This document shows, in pieces, positions 10,435 to 22,012 of a stretch of DNA of 64,000 nucleotides. The position numbers and the translations under genes were made by a program. Source of the stretch: Ophthalmolycus amberensis (Eukaryota > Chordata > Actinopteri > Perciformes > Zoarcidae); NCBI GenBank assembly GCA_024529925.1, contig JAFEUB010000803.1:497001-561000 (forward strand). Direction: 5' to 3'. The stretch's first letter is position 1, and every line of letters starts with the position of its first letter. The notes below the pieces were generated by a model. The model was not told where the DNA came from and did not search any database. It was given only the letters and a program-made list of their open reading frames with translations.

Positions 10435-11760
10435 TAATAAAGTAAAGTGTATTCATATTGCACTTTTCACAGACATAAGTTACAAGGTGCTCAACAGGAG
10501 CATTAAACATACAAGAAAGAAAACATAGAACAAAAGTTGACCATACATGGGCCACTAGTTTAAGAGAGAAGAGTTAAAAACCTGAAACATAAAGGACACA
10601 ATAAATACAGAGAGTGCAGACCTGGTACATAAATTACCCAAACGCCTATCTAAAAAGGTATGTGTCAATCAGATTTTTAAAAGATTTAACAGAATCTGCA
10701 AACCGTAAGGGTGCAGGCAGAGCAGTCCATTATTTAGATGCTACTGCCTCATAAACTCAGTCGGACAGAAAATGTAACATGTTTGACTTGAGAGTACAAG
10801 CTAGTGAATAAAGGTGAAGTGGTTCAGCCACAGACGCAGGAGTCTGACCGTGTAATGCTCTGTGAGAGTGAGAATTCTTAAGGTTATATATGCTACAAGG
10901 AGCCAGTGAAGAAATCTGAGTATGGGGGTGACCGTCTATTTGTCCTAGGGAGTAATCTGGCGGCAGCATTCTGGATTACCTGCAAATGGCTAAGAGCAGA
11001 CAAACTGAGGAGGAGAAAAGTGCGGTACAGTAATCAATGCAAGAAGAGATAAAGGCATGTATGAGAATCCAGTTCATCTTTTGATACTACATATCTCAGT
11101 ATACTAATATTTCTTATGTGGAAAAAACAAGATCTAGACAGCTGGTTAACATGGGGGTCGAACGACAAGGATTGGTCAAAATTACCCTTAGATTACACAG
11201 GTTGAAGTGGGCAGTAGAGGAAAGTAGACCAATACTCAGATTGTGGGGACAGTGTTTTCTGGGACAACAAGAATCCCAATGCTCTTATCTGCATTAAGTT
11301 GTCAACAATTTTCTGCCACTCAGTCCCGAATAGCATTGAGACAGTCTAGGAACCTAGACACCACAAGTGGAGAGGTATCAGACACAAAGTATCCAACAGA
11401 GACGTTTAAAACCAGTAAGATGAAAACCAGTCTAGAGGAGGGTATTCATCCAGAGGGCAAGACGATGGCTTCATTTTCCTAATGAAATCCATCTTTTTGG
11501 CTAATAGGTTGGAAAGAGTCCAGAACAGTAGGAGAACGAGAGGGGCTAGAGTTGGATGAACAAGTCTAAGAATGAATACTGGACCTAATTGCCATTACCT
11601 TGTCAAAAAAAGGTAACTTGTTACAATCATCTATTGAAAAACATGCTAATGTGGAGATCAGTCAGTGAAGTGGGATAGGAACTGACCTGCTGGACCACGA
11701 GGTTGATTGATTAAAATACAGTAAAACGGCTACAGCCAACCCACTTTAGTCAGTTGTAGT
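10435..11760. repeat. Probable dispersed fish repeat, class unassigned
   Basis: It begins with a tail-like 'cattgcacttttcacaga' block of the kind that starts many fish interspersed repeats ('tatagcactttacagacataa'), followed by about 1.2 kb containing phrases such as 'ggcggcagcattctggatta' that recur across fish genomes. I cannot see terminal repeats or a coding frame, so the class and exact ends are open. Confidence 0.35.
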
Positions 11761-11825
11761 TCAAAAGTAGTGAAAGAAACACATACAAACAAATTATTTA
11801 ACATGTGCGCCTTGTTTGTCACAGA

Positions 11826-12227
11826 TCATGCATTAATAAGACACATTATAATGGGTGAATCATCAACACAGGAAGCTTTGGGGGTACGTGCAATTGGATG
11901 GATCATTCGCACAACCCGACGAACACGACCATAACATGGGCGTGAGCGCAGGTCAGTGATTCTGACGGGGCTGTTCATGGGTCTGGGAGTGGAGTAAGTT
12001 AGAGTGCATAACCCTAAGCCAGTTGGGTGGACGCCATCAGTGCATAAAAAGGCAGGACGTTTCCAGAGAAGATAAAAATTATCAATAAACGACGCGTTTC
12101 GGTCTAGGCACGTTGATCTGAACCACGCATGTATACTCAGCGAGCGGCTAAAGCAACCTACGCCACAGTTGTGTCGGGGGTTAGGTCCGCTGAAACACCT
12201 GTTTACTGCAGACCATGAGGGAGCCAA
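11826..12227 (-). pseudogene. LINE ORF1 esterase-domain relic (L2/CR1 type)
   Basis: This 133-codon minus-strand frame contains 'FIDNFYLLWKRPAF' followed by 'DGVHPTGLG'. That pairing resembles the C-terminal block of the SGNH-hydrolase (esterase) domain in ORF1 of L2/CR1-clade LINEs, where DGxHPxxxG carries the catalytic Asp and His. 'SRSLSIHAWFRSTC' upstream also fits the preceding helix. In intact elements ORF1 assists reverse transcription or RNA binding. Here only the last part of the domain survives; the catalytic Ser block and the N-terminus are missing, and no ORF2 is adjacent on this strand. I infer a LINE relic rather than a host esterase because the frame is isolated and lies among repeats. 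Confidence 0.6.
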
Positions 12228-12682
12228 GGATATTGCTAAAATCCTGTTTCAGATGTTAAGAGGACTGGTTGTAAATGTCAATGCAGCCAACATGCACGGA
12301 ACATCCTGGGTGAGTTGGTGTTTGGCCAAGACGCTGGTAAACTTTACAAGGTCGGTTACCTTAGCGCCTGGACATAAAAAATGTGGAAGGGTGTGCGATC
12401 GGATGAGAAAACTTCACCTGTGCTGACTGAGTGGATGGAGGAGGACAAACGGAGCTGGGGTTAGGAACTCTCCGCAGCGCAGGAGTGAAGAGCGGAGCGT
12501 AGTGGCAAATCCTGTTTTGGGAGAAGTGCTGAGGTATGGCTGGTGGAAGGATCGGATGGGACAGTGAGCTATGGGATGGCCAGGGAGATGGAGGAGGCTC
12601 CGCAGCCAGAGGAGGGATGCCATGCAGGTGCACAAGGTGTGCGCCTCCCTCTCTTGCTGCGACCACCAACCATGAACCATGA
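12228..12682. other. Unassigned interval
   Basis: Purine-rich sequence between the esterase relic and the L2 3' end. The minus-strand ORFs of 88-135 codons are Pro/Ser/His-rich and overlap in several frames, with no recognisable domain. Part may be decayed LINE upstream of the relic. Confidence 0.3.
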
Positions 12683-12688
12683 AGGGAG

Positions 12689-13300
12689 GTGGACAGTCTG
12701 GTGACGTGGTGTGGAAACAACAACCTCACCCTCAACACTGACAAGACCAAAGAGATGATCGTGGACATGAGGAAGGGGAGGAGGCCACATCAGCCACTGT
12801 CCATCCGAGGTCTTGAGGTTGAGAGGGTGAGCAACTTCAAATACCTGGGGGTCCATATCAGTGATGACCTCACCTGGACATTTAATACCACACAGGTGGT
12901 GAAGAAGGCTCAGCAGCGGCTGTATTTCCTGAGGAGGCTGAGGAAATTTGGGATGGCGCCCAAGATCCTCAGCAACTTCTACAGCTGCATTATTGAGTCT
13001 GTCTTGACCAACTGCATCACCGTGTGGTACGGCAGCTCAACTGTGTGGGACCGCAAACGCCTGCAGAGAGTAGTAAAGACTGCGTCTAAGATCACCAGGA
13101 CACTACAGCCCTCTCTGCAGAGCATCTACCACCGCAGAGTCCACAGGAGAGCTGCCTCCATCATCAAAGACCCCACTCACCCCCAGCACGGACTCTTCAC
13201 GCTCCTGCCCTCAGGCCGGAGGTTCAGGAGTGTGAGATGCAGAACCACCAGGTTCAAGAACTCCTTCTTCCCTACGGCCGTCAGACTGCTGAACAGCTGA
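12689..13300 (+). pseudogene. L2-type reverse transcriptase C-terminal fragment
   Basis: This is the 203-codon end of a LINE ORF2, which copies element RNA at a nicked target. 'LVTWCGNNNLTLNTDKTKEM' and 'VSNFKYLGVHISDDLTW' are the thumb-proximal motifs usual after the YADD block, and 'RRFRSVRCRTTRFKNSFFP' is the conserved C-terminal end. The catalytic Asp-Asp motif and the endonuclease domain are missing through 5' truncation. The frame is open from the truncation point to the TGA at 13298-13300, with no internal stop. No ATG opens it, as expected of a truncated copy. It is followed by about 300 bp of AT-rich 3' UTR. Confidence 0.9.
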
Positions 13301-13594
13301 ACCCCCTTAAGGACAGAGCGCCCCCCACCCCCTCCCCTACTGGAATTATCTGCTCAATTGCACAATAATGTTTATGTCTACAGCTACTGTTGCACAATGT
13401 ACATTCAAAGAGTTTACTTTTCTTTCTTTTTTTTCTTTTAAATTTTATATTTCTATTTTTTCGTAGTTACTATATTTTATTTAGATTTTATACACTACTT
13501 ATATATTCTGATGGCATCCAGTGTGGGCAGCAAAGTAAGAATTTCATTGTACAGGGAAACGTGTTTCTTTACTGCACATATGACAATAAAGCTT

Positions 13595-13618
13595 TGAATT
13601 GAATTGAATTGAATTTGA
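13595..13618 (+). repeat. (TTGAA)n tail of L2
   Basis: About four to five TTGAA units directly after 'gacaataaagct', marking the LINE 3' end. Confidence 0.9.
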
Positions 13619-14515
13619 ACCAGGGTTCCTGATGGTATGGAGTGGAGCTCACCAAGGCTTTAGGCTTAGCCCCGAGCCGTATCCGGAGAATCCCCAGGGA
13701 CGGTGACCAGAGGCAGCATCAGCAGTAGGACAGTGAGCAGTGTCACCAGACTCTGGCGGAGAGGCAGTCTCAGCAGCCACAGCAGTGGGACAGGGAGCAG
13801 TGGCATCAGGCACTCCAGCACAGGTTAAGTTAAGGTTTGTGCTGGACCAAAGATGATGGTATCCAAGAACTTCATGGCCTCTTGGATGAAGATTGTCCCA
13901 TCCAGCTCGGCAATCTTATCAGCCAGGCGGGCGCAGCTGACACAGCCGGATGGGGAGGTGAGTGGAGCTATGGATAGTAGGAATGATGGATAGGGAACAG
14001 AAATAAAAAGGGGGCCAGGCCAATACAGGGCTTATTAACGGGCTGCCATCATTGCATTTTTTCAAAACATTGTCTATTACCGCTAGCACTTTACTGACTG
14101 TGAGCAGTAGCTGCTTTGAGAATTACTCATCAGCCCCTGACACATCAATTTCTGGCCGTCTGTGAGCATCTTTGGCCCTAGTGGCGATTGTTTGTCTGCA
14201 AATGTCTCCTAAGCCTCTCTCTCCATCTTTCAACCTCTCTCACAGTCTGTTATGAGCTGACTGCAGTGGTTGAGACATAGTCCTCCACTGTGGCTGCAAG
14301 CACTCTTGCTTATTCAGCGTCTCACTCATTCTTGCTTTCCACCCCCTCTCTGTTTCCATCCCTGCATCCAATCTTTCGAGCCCAGCCGCTTTTGGAGTGG
14401 TGAGCAACATACATTCATAGAGAACCTACATAACACTCTCCCTTTACTTCAATATCTTTAAAAAACAACAATAAAACAGCATGGCAAAAACTGCAGTGAT
14501 CGGCTCGAGACTCAA
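13619..14515. other. Unassigned interval
   Basis: No gene recognised. 13700-13820 has short 'cagcagtgggacagtgagca'-like imprecise repeats; 14240-14400 is CT-rich. Nothing further to support. Confidence 0.3.
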
Positions 14516-14770
14516 ATTCAATTGAATTTTATTTGTATATCTCAAATCACAAATTTGCCTCTGAGGGCCTTACAATCTGTACAACATACGACAACATCTG
14601 TCCTTACACCCTTGGATCGGAAAATCACCCCCAAAGAAAACCTTTAATGGGGAAAAATTGAAGAAACCTTGGGGAGAGCAACTGAAGAGGGTATCCCTCT
14701 ACCATGATGGGCAGAAGTGTGATAGATGTCAAGTGCACAGAATGAACAATATAGTAAAATTACTACATAG

Positions 14771-15124
14771 CAGTGGCGGGCCATGCATTTTATACCTGGG
14801 CCTTCTGTGCTGTCCTACTGAGCTACGGTTATTTGTTTCTAGGGGTGTACCAATACACGTATTAAACCGTTCGGTACGAGGCTTACGAACCGAACAATGC
14901 GTTTGAATAATACTAGTACATTTGGAAAATGCAGAAGCTTAAACTGTGGGAAATATAATGTTTTCGGTGGACTGCGCTCATGTAACAGACAACGGGCTGT
15001 GTGACCTTTTGAACCCCGAACAATAACAAAAAACAGCTGAGGCCCCGCGTGTGTTCAGGGAGGCTAAGCTAAACTAGCTTAGCGGGAAACAACTGCAGTT
15101 AACTGTTCCCTACTGATTCAAACA
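14771..15124. mobile_element. hAT-like terminal fragments
   Basis: Starts CAGTGGCGGGCC, a hAT-type terminus, and at 14843 contains TAGGGGTGTACCAATACACG, another hAT-like inverted-repeat start followed by inverted 'accgttcggtacgaggctta'. No matching right end or 8-bp duplication was found, so these are fragments. Confidence 0.4.
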
Positions 15125-15346
15125 GAGAATCAAGTAGCAATAATAATCATAATAAAAGTAGCAGTGGGTGTCAGGCAGGCCCTCGACAGCAGGCACAATC
15201 CTTCACAACAACAAAGACTCTTTGGAAGAAGTCAAGTTAGTGACATGCATTAATGGGCCGTGAATGCATAGAGATGAAGAGGGAGAGGAGAGAAACTCAG
15301 TGTATCTTTGGAAGTCTCCCAGCAGTCTAGATCTATAGCAACATAT

Positions 15347-16905
15347 TGTTAGATCCTGGGGTACTTCTGGCCCGATACGGGGCTACTTACTAACTCAGCT
15401 CTCTATTAAAAGATTGTCGAGCTGGTGTTCTTGCGAGGGAACTCGCCTGGCTCTGCTAACTGCCGTTACTCCCGACGTCTACCCTGCTTCCTCCGGTCTG
15501 AGTGCACTCGGCCGAGAGGCCAGCCTGGCCCCTGGCTCTCCTACCAGTCGCGTCAGTTATGGCAGCTTCCCTCTTCTGGATCCGTGCTCTTGGTAAATGC
15601 CAGGTTAGGTTTCAACGGCTAGGATTACTTCTAAAACCGTAAGGGATTGTTAAGTGGATTCGGTCTCTAGGATAACCTTACAGAACTCAGTTGTTAGACA
15701 TACAATAGATTTAACTTTTTACTGCCACGAGGAACTTTTACTACTTAAGCAAATAAATGCACTTGAGAAATTTACTTTAAATGCAGATTAGATATTTATT
15801 GCAGGTTATATTTAGTTAGTTAGCAAGGGTTAAGCTACAGCTCACATAAAATGTTACTACACTTGATTCGTTACTTTAATTATCTTCTTAGATTATACTC
15901 ATTAGTTTTAGATGCCGAGACGGCTCGGTGGGAGCTGGATTTCAAAGGTCCGATGAAAGAGTTCTTTTGGAGTTGTTAGGAGCGAAGGTCCGGCCGGACC
16001 CTCGGTCCTCCTGCTCTGCAGCGGAGTTCGTTCAACAGTCCTCAAGGCTTAGTACAAAGGCTTTCTAGGACTGCTGTGTTCCTCCGTTGTTCAGTTGTTA
16101 AAGTCGAGCAGTGGGGAGAGGAAAATCTCCGTCTTTCAATCTTTGTCCACGAACAGCGGTCTTCTTTCCGTGAACAGAGACGAAGTCCTCGAATACTTCA
16201 GTTACGATCGTCCGTATCTTCTTCTCAGAGCGTCTGGACGGCTCGTGTAGAAATCCCGTCTTGCTGTTTGCAAGTTACTTCTTTTATAACACTTTTGGGC
16301 TGCCTCTCGCGTCTCTCCCCCCTCTTCCCCAACACGTCCTCCCTCAGCCCATGATTAACATGACATCATTGATTTGGTGCACGTGCTTCGAAAAGTATCT
16401 ACATTTTGTGTGTGTGTACATGACGAAATCACCCCAACTTCCCTGTCTGGGCGTTCAACATCTGTTGCACTTCCCCTTTTCCTACACTCACACATTTCTA
16501 ACACAGATTAGTTATCATAATCACAGTTACAGTTGTTATAATCAGTTACAGTTGTTAATTGCTTTATTCAGCACGCGCTTGCTTTTAAAACACTTATTAG
16601 ATTTTTCTCTGCAGCCGTTATTTTCTTAAGGCCTGCACTCAGCTCACTTCCTCTTTCTCCGTACTTTCTACACACAGACTGCACTATACTCAGATACACA
16701 TATTATTATTATTATCAGGTTTACATTTGTTAAATCACTATGTATTAAACATTCGTTATGTAACGATCATACACTTTATCTTTCGATTACACTTTAACTA
16801 TTGATTTCTGAGTATATGCTTTATGCTTTTTATATCCTGACCTTCCCCTGATCGTGTAGTATGTATCCAAGGCGGCTTTCTCTGTGAGCTCAACTCTTCT
16901 CGACA
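15347..16905 (-). repeat. Solo LTR, 1559 bp, with 4-bp target duplication
   Basis: On the minus strand it runs TGTCGAGAAG...GGATCTAACA, with TG/CA ends, and is flanked by ATAT at 15343-15346 and 16906-16909. A TATA-like 'gatataaaaagc' lies about 80 bp inside the minus-strand start. No gag or pol is attached, so I read it as a solo LTR left by recombination. The 4-bp duplication fits an endogenous retrovirus or a gypsy element. The AT-only duplication could be chance. Confidence 0.6.
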
Positions 16906-17283
16906 ATATCTAGGGGCTGGTCCAAGGCAAACCTCAGCCAGCCCTAACTATAAACCTGAGCCAGTCCTAACTATAAACTATATATAAAATGTTTGTAACT
17001 TGGAACTGATTTAAACATAACAGTAATAAATCCTCCAAAACAAATACAAAACGGTATTCTGCACCAAATAAATAATAATAAATAATTAAATGAATGCTAA
17101 AATGCCAATATAAAGTAACAGTATATTCTATATCCAAAATATATATAAAAAACTTTTCCCAGTTGTGCAGCCAAAAAAAATTAAAAAAGAATTATATTCT
17201 GCAGCACTTAATAGGCTATAAATAAAGTGCTTTCCTCCTTTATGCAATTATTAGCTACTTTTCTTTTCCTTTCTTTTGATGTC

Positions 17284-18193
17284 TTATTTAAATACACCAA
17301 AAAGATACCTCCGTCTATCATTCACAGAGATGAACTGTTGGCCTATATCTTTAAGCTCAATCTTGTCCAGAACAGCTTGATGGACATGGCAGATATTGTT
17401 CAGCCGCTGCTGGGACATGGTTGACCTCAGCCAGGTTTTTAACCTTTTTAACACACTGAAACTCCGCTCAGCTTCAGCTGAGGAAACAGGCACAACCATC
17501 AAGATTGTGATCAGCTTCTCCACTTCGTCAAAGAGGCCCCTTACCTCTCTTGGCATTGCCCTAAGAATTTCTACAGCTTCCCCAGTGGTGCTGACTGGAC
17601 ACTTTGATCGGAACATTGGGAGCTGAGTTTTCAGAATCTCCCTGTCAATTTCAAAGTATGGTTCAATGGCATCATCCAAAATGCCAAAGAGAAGAGTATT
17701 CTCAATTTTTCTGAGTTTCTCCAAATCCGGTTGGTTAAACCTTTCCCTAAACTGCAAATCCAAGCAGTCTAACAACTTGAAAAATTCAACCCTGTAATAT
17801 TCCTCAGGTGTTTTTGCCTGGTGGTGACTAGCCTTACCCGTGAATCGTTTGGGGGGAGCTCTCTGGTGTGGAATTTGAACTGGCTCTAATCCAAGTTTTT
17901 CTACCATCGCCTCTGCCTTCTCAAACAACTCTTGGAGCTTTTCAACACTTCTTTTTTTCCTGTAGAATTGAGGTGACATAGGCAACAGCAGCCCGCATAC
18001 CTCCAACCGTTTCTGACTGCTTTTGCAGTGACATGTTTAGACACTCAAGCTCTCCCAACACCTCAGAGGCCACTAGCAGTCCAAGAACGGACTTGATGAA
18101 TTTCGGATCAGGCTGGTATGGTTCACTCCCCATGTCCAGGACACTGCTACACTGACTTCCTTGAGGGTCACTGTCGCTCAAACTGACTGTTCC
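17284..18193 (-). pseudogene. hAT transposase terminal exon, one frameshift
   Basis: The exon opens after 'tttgctctttag' at 18194 and runs to a stop at 17284. It encodes the C-terminal half of a hAT transposase: a helical linker ('KFIKSVLGLLVASEVLGELE'), then 'VEKLITILMVVPVSSAEAER' and 'SFSVLKRLKTWLRSTMSQQR', the hAT dimerisation region, where the SSAERSFS-type motif includes the catalytic-region Glu. The N-terminal frame (18193-17942) and the C-terminal frame (18006-17284) are offset. The shift falls at or near a run of seven T (plus strand) around 17950, a likely indel hot spot. The protein would catalyse excision of its element, but this copy cannot as it stands. ZMYM1-like fish proteins are the nearest relatives I recognise. 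Confidence 0.8.
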
Positions 18194-18331
18194 CTAAAGA
18201 GCAAAGAAAACTTAGCCTATAGTCTGTACATGCATTTTTTAACATAATAATAATTCAATTCAATGGTAGACAATGTTTACACTGTCAGCCATGATAATAC
18301 ACCTCAACACACAATCAATTTAAGACCTCAC

Positions 18332-18389
18332 CTGAAGCCCTGATGGTCCCGCTGCTGCTCCCTCAACCTGCACTGGATTTCTGAGTTTC
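18332..18389 (-). other. Linker microexon copy C (out of frame, 58 nt)
   Basis: Flanked on the minus strand by 'gcattcag' and GTGAGG. It is a near copy of the 69-nt exon at 18644-18712 but lacks 11 nt, so its length is not a multiple of three. Inclusion would shift the transposase frame. Confidence 0.5.
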
Positions 18390-18643
18390 CTGAATGCATT
18401 TCAAAATAATGCCTAAATGAATAAATGTAGACCTTATATGAGTAGTATATGTATTTATTTTGAAGGCAATTTAGAATATTTAGGTAATAGGTTCAGGTTT
18501 TATGGAACAGCCTTGTGCCTTATTCAACATCACATAATTCACAATCCAAAAGTGCTGACATAAGGTCAGATTCCCCAAACGTCCTTCAATTGCATTGCTA
18601 ATGCATGGTAATTCTTAACAAAATGCCATGAGTAAGACCTCAC

Positions 18644-18712
18644 CTGAAGCCCTGATGGTCCAGCTGCTGCTTCCTCAACCTGCACTACATCTGCACTGGA
18701 TTTCTGAGTTTC
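18644..18712 (-). other. Linker microexon copy B (69 nt)
   Basis: A 23-codon exon between an AG acceptor and a GTGAGG donor on the minus strand, encoding an Ala/Glu/Ser-rich linker (starts ETQKSSADVV, ends GPSGLQ). It is in phase 0 with the terminal exon at 18193. Confidence 0.55.
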
Positions 18713-19076
18713 CTGAATGCATTTCAAAATAATGCCTTCATTAACAAAATTACCTAATGAGAAGTACATGCAATGCATTTGTTTGTTCTGAAATTAATTT
18801 TTAATATGTAGATAATTGGTTGAGGTTTTATGGAGCTGTACTAGGCCTACATCATCTGTAATGGATTTCTGAGCAATGAAATAATGTATTAATGAATTAT
18901 ATGATGCATAAATTTGGGCATCTCAATTTATAGCACCTTTTTACTACCTACAAGTATAACATTTATTCTCAAAATAGCCAGTGTGAATGATAACACTCAT
19001 GGGTAACATTGTCTAAACTTCCCTTAAAAAACAGCAATTTAATGCAATCTTTACCAAAATGGACAATCAGTCTCAC

Positions 19077-19142
19077 CTGAACCCCTGATGCTGATTCATC
19101 ACCACCCTGCTCTACATCTGTAGCTTCAGGCTGCTGTTTTTC
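19077..19142 (-). other. Linker microexon copy A (66 nt)
   Basis: A 22-codon exon between 'tgtgcag' and GTGAGA on the minus strand, encoding EKQQPEATDV...SASGVQ. It is a diverged relative of copies B and C, so the linker exon has been duplicated more than once. Confidence 0.5.
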
Positions 19143-19452
19143 CTGCACAGTAATTCATCAATTTAATACAGACATTAACCATGCTTAGTTGACTGCTGAC
19201 ATTGGTCGAGATTACAGGGAACAGAGATAGCCTTATTACTATCCAAGGGATAATATAGGCCTACTTATCACCAGTTAATATCACTTTTGAGTTGCTAGCC
19301 TGTTGGTACTAGGCTAAACTAGCATGGTCCCATTATGTGGGTAGGATAGCTTTATCCTTCTGACTTCAATTAGACCAGCTGCTGCTAACGCACTGATGGA
19401 AAGATTGCAGACGCTAGGGATAGATTTAATACAAGCAAAAGTTACATGCTCT

Positions 19453-19920
19453 ACACTAGAGGTTGGATACCTGACGGGACCCGACAGGTCGGGCCTGGTT
19501 CGGACAAATATTTAGAAATTATACTTGGGCTCGGACACATCAGGCATAAGGCATTGAACATTCCATATTTAAAATATGTTAATAATTAGTGAAGTCAACG
19601 TGTCTGCTTCACATGATATAGAAGTTCGTTTTTGAGAATAAAATAAATCAAATTTAGGATGGAACAGCCTTCTTCTTGTGGCGGGAATTTGTTGATGTCT
19701 TTATTTCTTTCCGTTCTTGCAATGTTTGTAATTTATTTTCAATATGCTTGTGCGCGCATGTGCGTTTAACAGCGCTTCTTTGTTTGAGCGAGTGCATTTA
19801 TCTGTTGATGCCCGAGTTTAATAAAGGCAGGCTATTCATAAAAAACGTACGTGAATGTGTCATTAGTATGAACAGTTGAGACATTGACTCCATCAGGCTC
19901 GGGTCAGGCTCGGGCACTAC
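19453..19920. repeat. Possible hAT-like MITE nested in transposase intron
   Basis: It begins 'ctagaggttggatacctgac' with 'gggacccgacaggtcgggcc' after it, and ends 'gctcgggcactactctg'; the two ends are loosely inverted and rich in CCCGA/TCGGG. No clear 8-bp duplication, so the boundaries are tentative. Confidence 0.35.
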
Positions 19921-20084
19921 TCTGTCAGAAACATTTGGCGCAATCCATACTCTACTCTACACTGACAACTTTCAAATCAACTTTTCCATTGTATAATGGG
20001 TGGCAATGTAAGGCTAGCAGGTTTGCACTGTGTGGGTACTACGAGCTAACTAACAGCGACCTGGGCTTCTTGATAGCTACTTAC

Positions 20085-20136
20085 CCCTCTGGGTGGTGAA
20101 AAAACTTCGGATATCTCTTTTCTTTTTTGGTGGCAT
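20085..20136 (-). other. First coding exon of ZMYM-like hAT transposase
   Basis: On the minus strand an ATG opens a 17-codon start, MPPKKKRDIRSFFTTQR, before a GGGTAAGT donor. The lysine-rich 'KKKRDIRSFF' head is a usual N-terminus of fish hAT transposases and likely carries a nuclear-localisation signal. The donor is phase 1 whereas the linker exons fit phase 0, so another exon or a defect lies between. Confidence 0.55.
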
Positions 20137-21416
20137 TTTCCCATCAACAAAGCACAAAAGGGTCAAGAATATCAATGCTCAGACCAAACGAAATACTAAT
20201 ATGAGGCTTTATTATTTCCTGGCGTATTTAGTAGCTTACCGTGTCAGACTACTGCCAGCTCTCTTTCTGCAAGTCACGGTTCACGGAGTGTTTCTTACTC
20301 TGCCACTTCAGCCAATTAAATGACAGCATCTTGTCTCGCAGGCGACGAGCATAGTATAGATAATAATACGAATGAGTTTGCAAATATATTGTACAAAATT
20401 ATTTTTTCTAACAGGCAATTAAAATTCACAAAATATTGGTGGGGACAATTGTGTCTTTCCCAAACTTTGGTCGTGACTAGTCCCTATGGACCATATGCAA
20501 ACCTACGCCCTTGCTTAAATGTGGTGAGTGTGTCTGCCCCTCGGACTGAAACTGGTTCCACAGAAGAGGAGCTTGATAGCTGAAGGCTCTGGCTTCCATC
20601 CTACTTTTTAAGACTCTAGGACCACAAGTAACCCTGAATTTAGGGAGCGCAGCTCTCTAGTGGGGTAATATGTACTATAAGCTCCTTAAGATCAGTGGCG
20701 GCTGGTCAATAGAGGGCCATGGGGCGTGGCCCCACCTTTAGCGCCCCCCCTTGAGCCACAACAAAATATATATATAATAATAATAAATTATACAAATTGT
20801 CAATATTTGTGTTTTGAAATATGGAATGTACCCAGTAATATGTGTAAAATATGATATCTGCGCAAAATACATGCTTTTCCTGCACGTCCTCTCCGCCTGT
20901 CAGCATGTCTCAGCAGCGCTGGGGCCATGGAGAAATGGCCCACAGGAGGCCAATTGCTGATTAAAGATATAAATGAGTGACATACAATTTAGCAATCAGC
21001 GTCCTCAAATAGATTCAGCTCAGGGCTTGCGCGTTCTCGCCAGGAGAAGTCTCTACAGGCGAGCGCGAGCACTACTCCTACAAGTCTCGTTTGAGAGGAG
21101 AACTTTGGTGGAGATTCTGCAGCCAAAGAGCTGATATCAGATCAGCCTGACCTCACAATCAGACAGCAGACTCGCGGGAAAGGGAAGCAGTACATGCAAA
21201 GCCTCTGTACTAGCTGTACACCAGACAGGTTTGGCTAGCTGCATGACGTCATGCTAATAACTTATTTAACTTTTTAAAACAACGGGGACAGATCCAGCAC
21301 CGACAGTTAGAGAGTGAGGGATGAGGAAGTAAGGACACCAGGACACACATGGAGAACTCTGTCAAGCTACATATTAGACAAAGTGAACATATTTTCTTCT
21401 ACATAGTTGTCCTCAC

Positions 21417-22012
21417 TCTTATTTATTTAATTTATTTAAAAGGGACCATGTACAGTTTAAACATAAATGTCTCCATTCGATGCACTGTACCAGATTGTAG
21501 CTTCAGCTAATTTGCATCTGCAGTCCCTTGGCAGGTCAAACAAGGACAAGACAACAACACAGTAAAAGGAAAATACATAATACAGAGATATACCACAAAA
21601 AACCATACAAGACACCCAATACAACGCTACACACAAATAGCACATCAAAAATGAATGTGTGTCAATAAAATCAAGTCATAAAAGACCACAAGAATTGAGG
21701 TCAGTGTGTGCAGTGTTGTTTTAAAAGACTTTTCAAGTTGGCTTTAAAAGTGCTAATAGTGCTGCAGCTCCTCACAACTTCAGGCAGGGTGTTCCACTGA
21801 TGTGTTGCTTTTACAGAGAAGGCTGATTGACCAAAAGTAGTGCGGCGAAATGGTATTGTACAGTCTCGTGAAGAGGATATTCTCGCTGATCTAATCGAAG
21901 TTGCTGAGCGAGTATATACAAAGTCACGGAGTGGAGGGGCCAAACCATTTAAAAGTCTATAGACCAGGCACAAATTTGAGAACAATCTAAAATTGTTAAA
22001 GCTCAGTAAATC
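21417..22012 (-). mobile_element. 5'-truncated LINE nested in hAT copy 1
   Basis: Aligning hAT copy 1 with copy 2 shows extra sequence between 'gttgtcctcact' (left) and 'ctcatctgcttaacttggtc' (right). The extra DNA encodes a reverse-transcriptase tail on the minus strand and ends in AT-rich 'tttatttaatttatttaaaa', so it is a LINE 3' end inserted in reverse. Confidence 0.75.
21701..21985 (-). pseudogene. LINE reverse transcriptase C-terminal fragment
   Basis: A 94-codon minus-strand frame. 'VYRLLNGLAPPLRDF', 'TTFGQSAFSVKATHQWNTLP' and 'STISTFKANLKSLL' form the common C-terminal signature of LINE-encoded proteins in fish (x-WNxLPxxxR-x-STFK). The catalytic Asp pair lies upstream and is lost through 5' truncation. 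The clade cannot be fixed between the CR1/L2/Rex group from this short piece. It is nested in hAT copy 1 and cannot be functional alone. No frameshift within the segment. Confidence 0.75.

Larger units (their letters stand above)
12683..13618 (+). mobile_element. 5'-truncated L2-type LINE
   Basis: The 3' portion of an L2/Maui-like non-LTR retrotransposon: reverse-transcriptase C-terminus, a short 3' UTR and a terminal TTGAA microsatellite instead of a poly-A tail. Both the 5' truncation and the simple-repeat tail are usual for this clade in fish. Confidence 0.85.
16985..20513 (-). mobile_element. hAT transposon (ZMYM-like transposase), 3' end lost
   Basis: The 5' end on the minus strand at 20513 reads CAAGGGCGTAGGTTTGCA, close to the CAGGGGCGTAGG terminus of a common fish hAT group. 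Minus-strand exons follow: a first coding exon (20136-20085), small linker exons (19142-19077, 18712-18644, 18389-18332) and a large terminal exon (18193-17284). No matching right inverted repeat was found near 17 kb; the left boundary is set where the host repeat stops. Confidence 0.6.
14516..20692 (+). repeat. Dispersed fish repeat opened by three or more insertions
   Basis: Pieces at 14516-14769, about 15125-15346, about 16906-16984 and 20514-20692 read as successive segments of one dispersed fish repeat. They start 'ttcaattgaattttatttgt' and continue through 'cagccctaactataaac', 'ctgaaggctctggcttccat' and on. The gaps hold a hAT-like fragment, a solo LTR and a minus-strand hAT. The continuity is recalled from the usual order of these phrases in fish genomes, so it needs an alignment. 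Confidence 0.5.
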
